Shown here in pieces: positions 6,101 through 7,094 of a DNA stretch of 7,094 bases. Both the position numbers and the translations under genes were made by a program. A model generated the notes under the pieces. The model saw only the letters and a program-made list of their open reading frames with translations. It searched no databases and was not told the DNA's origin. The stretch's first letter is position 1, and the number at the start of each line of letters is the position of its first letter. This DNA comes from an uncultured Phycisphaerae bacterium (GTDB taxonomy: Bacteria > Planctomycetota > Phycisphaerae > Phycisphaerales > SM1A02). The DNA lies in the NCBI GenBank assembly GCA_937899935.1, contig CALCOW010000060.1:1-7094 (forward strand), in the 5' to 3' direction.

Positions 6101-7094
6101 CAATACCTTCATGGGTGAGGTGAGCTCGCTTCTTATCTAATTCAACCTCGTAGTATTGGACAAACTTGTCGCGTTCCTGCTCCATTTTAAGGAGCTCTTG
6201 ACGCGACTGGGCCAGCGTATCTCGCATGGTGGGAACAAGTGCTTTATCACGAGCTGTACGAATGTCTCCTTCAAGGCCCGATATCTGAACCATGCATTCT
6301 TGGACTTTGACATCTGCTTGGTCCCAAGGCTTCTGCTGTTCAAGCAGTGACCTTGAAAGACGATCAGCCAGGTCATAGCGAGGCTGATGATCATGGGCAG
6401 GCCCCGAAATGATTAGTGGGGTTCGAGCTTCATCAATAAGAGTGGAGTCAACTTCATCAACAATCGCCATATGGCGCTTTTTCTGATACTGCTCTTCAAC
6501 GGTGAGCTTCATGTTGTCGCGCAGGTAGTCAAAACCAAATTCGCTGGTTGTGCCGTACAACACATTACAGTTGTACGCAGCCTTCTTCATTTCATGCGTT
6601 TGCATATGCTGGGGATGAATGGCTCCGACCGTTAAGCCGAGGCTTCGGAAGAATGGAAATGTCCAGTCACGGTCACGTTGAACCAGGTAATCATTAACAG
6701 TCACAACATGTACTTGTTGATCTTGTAGCGCTGCAAGATAACACGCCAACGGCGCCACAATGGTTTTCCCCTCACCGGTTTTCATCTCTGCGATGCGGCC
6801 TTCATAAAGAACAATGGCACCAATGATCTGCACATCAAAGGGACGGGCACGAAACGGTGGCTTTGAGTGTGGATAAAGTTCGCGTACCGCGTCGTAGATG
6901 ACGTTTGGTATGTCAACCCATAACCAAGAATCGACTGGCCCCGAATTACCCAGCAGAACATCCTCTGGCATCTTTGCGGGCGTGCGTGCAATCTCTGCCG
7001 CAACCGCATCAAACGCTGCTCTTGCATCTGCAGGCAGAACTGTTGGATCAAATTCGTTCATCGGATTGAATATGTTGCGAATACCAACATTTCG
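3162..7094 (-). CDS. secA: Protein translocase ATPase SecA, very large Phycisphaerae-type form (N-terminus off right edge)
   Basis: SecA is the cytoplasmic motor that drives preproteins through SecYEG by ATP hydrolysis. The frame is open to base 7094, where it reads RNVGIRNIFNP ahead of ATG 7061, so the true start lies outside and at least 1310 residues are visible. Numbering from ATG 7061: Walker A TGEGKT 95-100; Walker B DEVD 202-205 in VDEVDSTLIDEARTPLI; preprotein-binding region about 221-450 with a coiled-coil insert (about 250-315); second motor domain with ATNMAGRGTDIKL 543-555 and RGRSGRQGD 687-695; scaffold helix KNILEYDEVMDLQR 758-771; an expanded scaffold/wing region about 790-1115; ILDQSWKEHLYQMDQLRE 1126-1143; an Ala/Pro/Gln-rich linker 1187-1270; and a zinc-binding SEC-C tail CPCGSG...KKCC (C1282, C1284, C1293, C1294). 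Typical SecA is 800-950 residues, so this is far longer, through several insertions. All ATPase motifs are intact, so it should be active. The aquaporin gene follows 25 bases downstream. Confidence 0.97.
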   Translation of the reverse strand, partial: RNVGIRNIFNPMNEFDPTVLPADARAAFDAVAAEIARTPAKMPEDVLLGNSGPVDSWLWVDIPNVIYDAVRELYPHSKPPFRARPFDVQIIGAIVLYEGRIAEMKTGEGKTIVAPLACYLAALQDQQVHVVTVNDYLVQRDRDWTFPFFRSLGLTVGAIHPQHMQTHEMKKAAYNCNVLYGTTSEFGFDYLRDNMKLTVEEQYQKKRHMAIVDEVDSTLIDEARTPLIISGPAHDHQPRYDLADRLSRSLLEQQKPWDQADVKVQECMVQISGLEGDIRTARDKALVPTMRDTLAQSRQELLKMEQERDKFVQYYEVELDKKRAHLTHEGIAQAQKEADIGSFYVGENVDVPHLLEQAIRAHTVYQRDRDYIVAPDQEGTLSVVIVDQNTGRKMVGRQWSDGLHQAVEAKEGVPIKQETQTMATITIQNFYKLYDKLAGMTGTADTEATEFYEIYKLDVVVIPTNVPVIRDDRNDLIFMTAKDKLNAIVDEIKTFHDAGRPVLVGTTSVERSKELSEALSRRHNIPHEVLNAEQHDRESEIIANAGQLGAVMIATNMAGRGTDIKLVPLTKEEIIDHWKRRGICPKSASSEQSEDEVVSQVYRHMAPKELGLSKSQVDAMDDAAIRLALLRHWYDEYCWMARGKSQNKNESELVQALDDSGNCLMQHLRFFKSAEDLGGLHVIGTERHESRRIDNQLRGRSGRQGDKGSTRFYLSLEDDLMKMFAGPTTLRVLSRLGMKEGDAIEHTMLDKAVGRAQRKVEERNFLIRKNILEYDEVMDLQRHSFYGLRQRILEGRDIKGIIFENIDESMADAAYRFLDKNYGPKCISEWVREHLGVQIEPERLREKDLADLHKRIKIDAKEDAGNMIRVTLGEYLPGEIDLGKGSLAKDSDDQSDYKGLCDWANSTFKANLKISQIKQMTQDEIIQSIQEAADRLIDKTDLSPVDQFTIPAYGPAELGKWLDSKMGIDIKPDEYAEIEDRDVAIDQLADQARDAYAQREITYPIDFALDMTTSALQNEQPGAIEQLCRWVRARYELDWQPDSLPSDRPAELRSILVEQAQEWKNGKVTGRAERAVQAAGSQVEELDQWFQKEMFAKLTDEERLSAEEDILEAARLKIESVMRAEISQFERWILLQILDQSWKEHLYQMDQLRESIGFRSFSQRDPRIEFKREGARLFEEMHESVRDKLTGLIFKAKLQPQLAPNPRQQQEASQQEPVQEMQTGRGAPPAPAAPAAPATAAAVAAAAAARGTQQQQRDLDAANRAGTASGGGPTKKKQQPVRAAVTVGRNEPCPCGSGQKYKKCCGARGG
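3327..3341 (-). repeat. Glutamine-codon microsatellite in the SecA linker
   Basis: A run of TTG triplets on the plus strand reads as consecutive CAA codons on the minus strand. It encodes the QQQQ stretch at residues 1242-1245 of the SecA linker. Such runs vary easily in length and are tolerated in disordered linkers. Confidence 0.45.
3382..3408. repeat. Three tandem 9-bp repeats in the SecA linker
   Basis: GCTGGAGCC occurs twice in direct succession and is followed by GCTGGAGCA. On the coding strand it gives the Pro-Ala-Ala periodicity near residues 1218-1227. It lies in the flexible linker before the zinc-binding tail, so copy-number change would only alter linker length. Confidence 0.7.

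Noticed and set aside
5607..6140. 177-residue plus-strand open frame opposite secA
   Set aside because: It lies wholly antisense to the conserved SecA motor domains, and I see no ribosome binding site or recognisable domain. It is best explained as a shadow.

Overview
The window looks like a chromosomal segment of a planctomycete, most likely of the Phycisphaerae lineage. The main reason is its huge SecA: at least 1310 residues are visible and the N-terminus is still missing. The extra segments in its N-terminal region, preprotein-binding region and scaffold are ones I associate from memory with Phycisphaerae SecA proteins. Base composition is moderate, roughly balanced by eye. I see no rRNA, tRNA, CRISPR array, insertion sequence or phage gene.

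Layout, left to right. Positions 1-285 (minus strand) hold the first 95 codons of a sugar phosphate isomerase/epimerase-like TIM-barrel protein that runs off the left edge. Positions 286-568 form a divergent spacer with two small hairpins and a possible relic of a small coding region. Positions 569-1196 (plus) hold a hot-dog-fold (DUF4442/PaaI-like) protein split by what looks like a single extra base near 827. Positions 1245-2396 (plus) encode a roughly 12-segment membrane protein that I do not recognise. Two bases after its stop lies the stop of a convergent minus-strand aquaporin (2399-3136). Upstream of the aquaporin, separated by 25 bases, is secA (3162 to the right edge), also on the minus strand.

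How the genes fit together: secA and the aquaporin are probably one transcription unit, with secA first. SecA powers protein export through SecYEG. The aquaporin is an inner-membrane pore of the TIP-like bacterial type, with an unusual predicted selectivity filter. The hot-dog protein and the membrane protein are in tandem and may be co-transcribed. The isomerase is divergent from them. No pathway obviously links all five genes, and I find no strong case for a new defence, mobile or secondary-metabolite system. The most interesting points are the repeat-built expansion inside SecA, the aquaporin filter, the frameshift in the hot-dog gene and the unidentified membrane protein.
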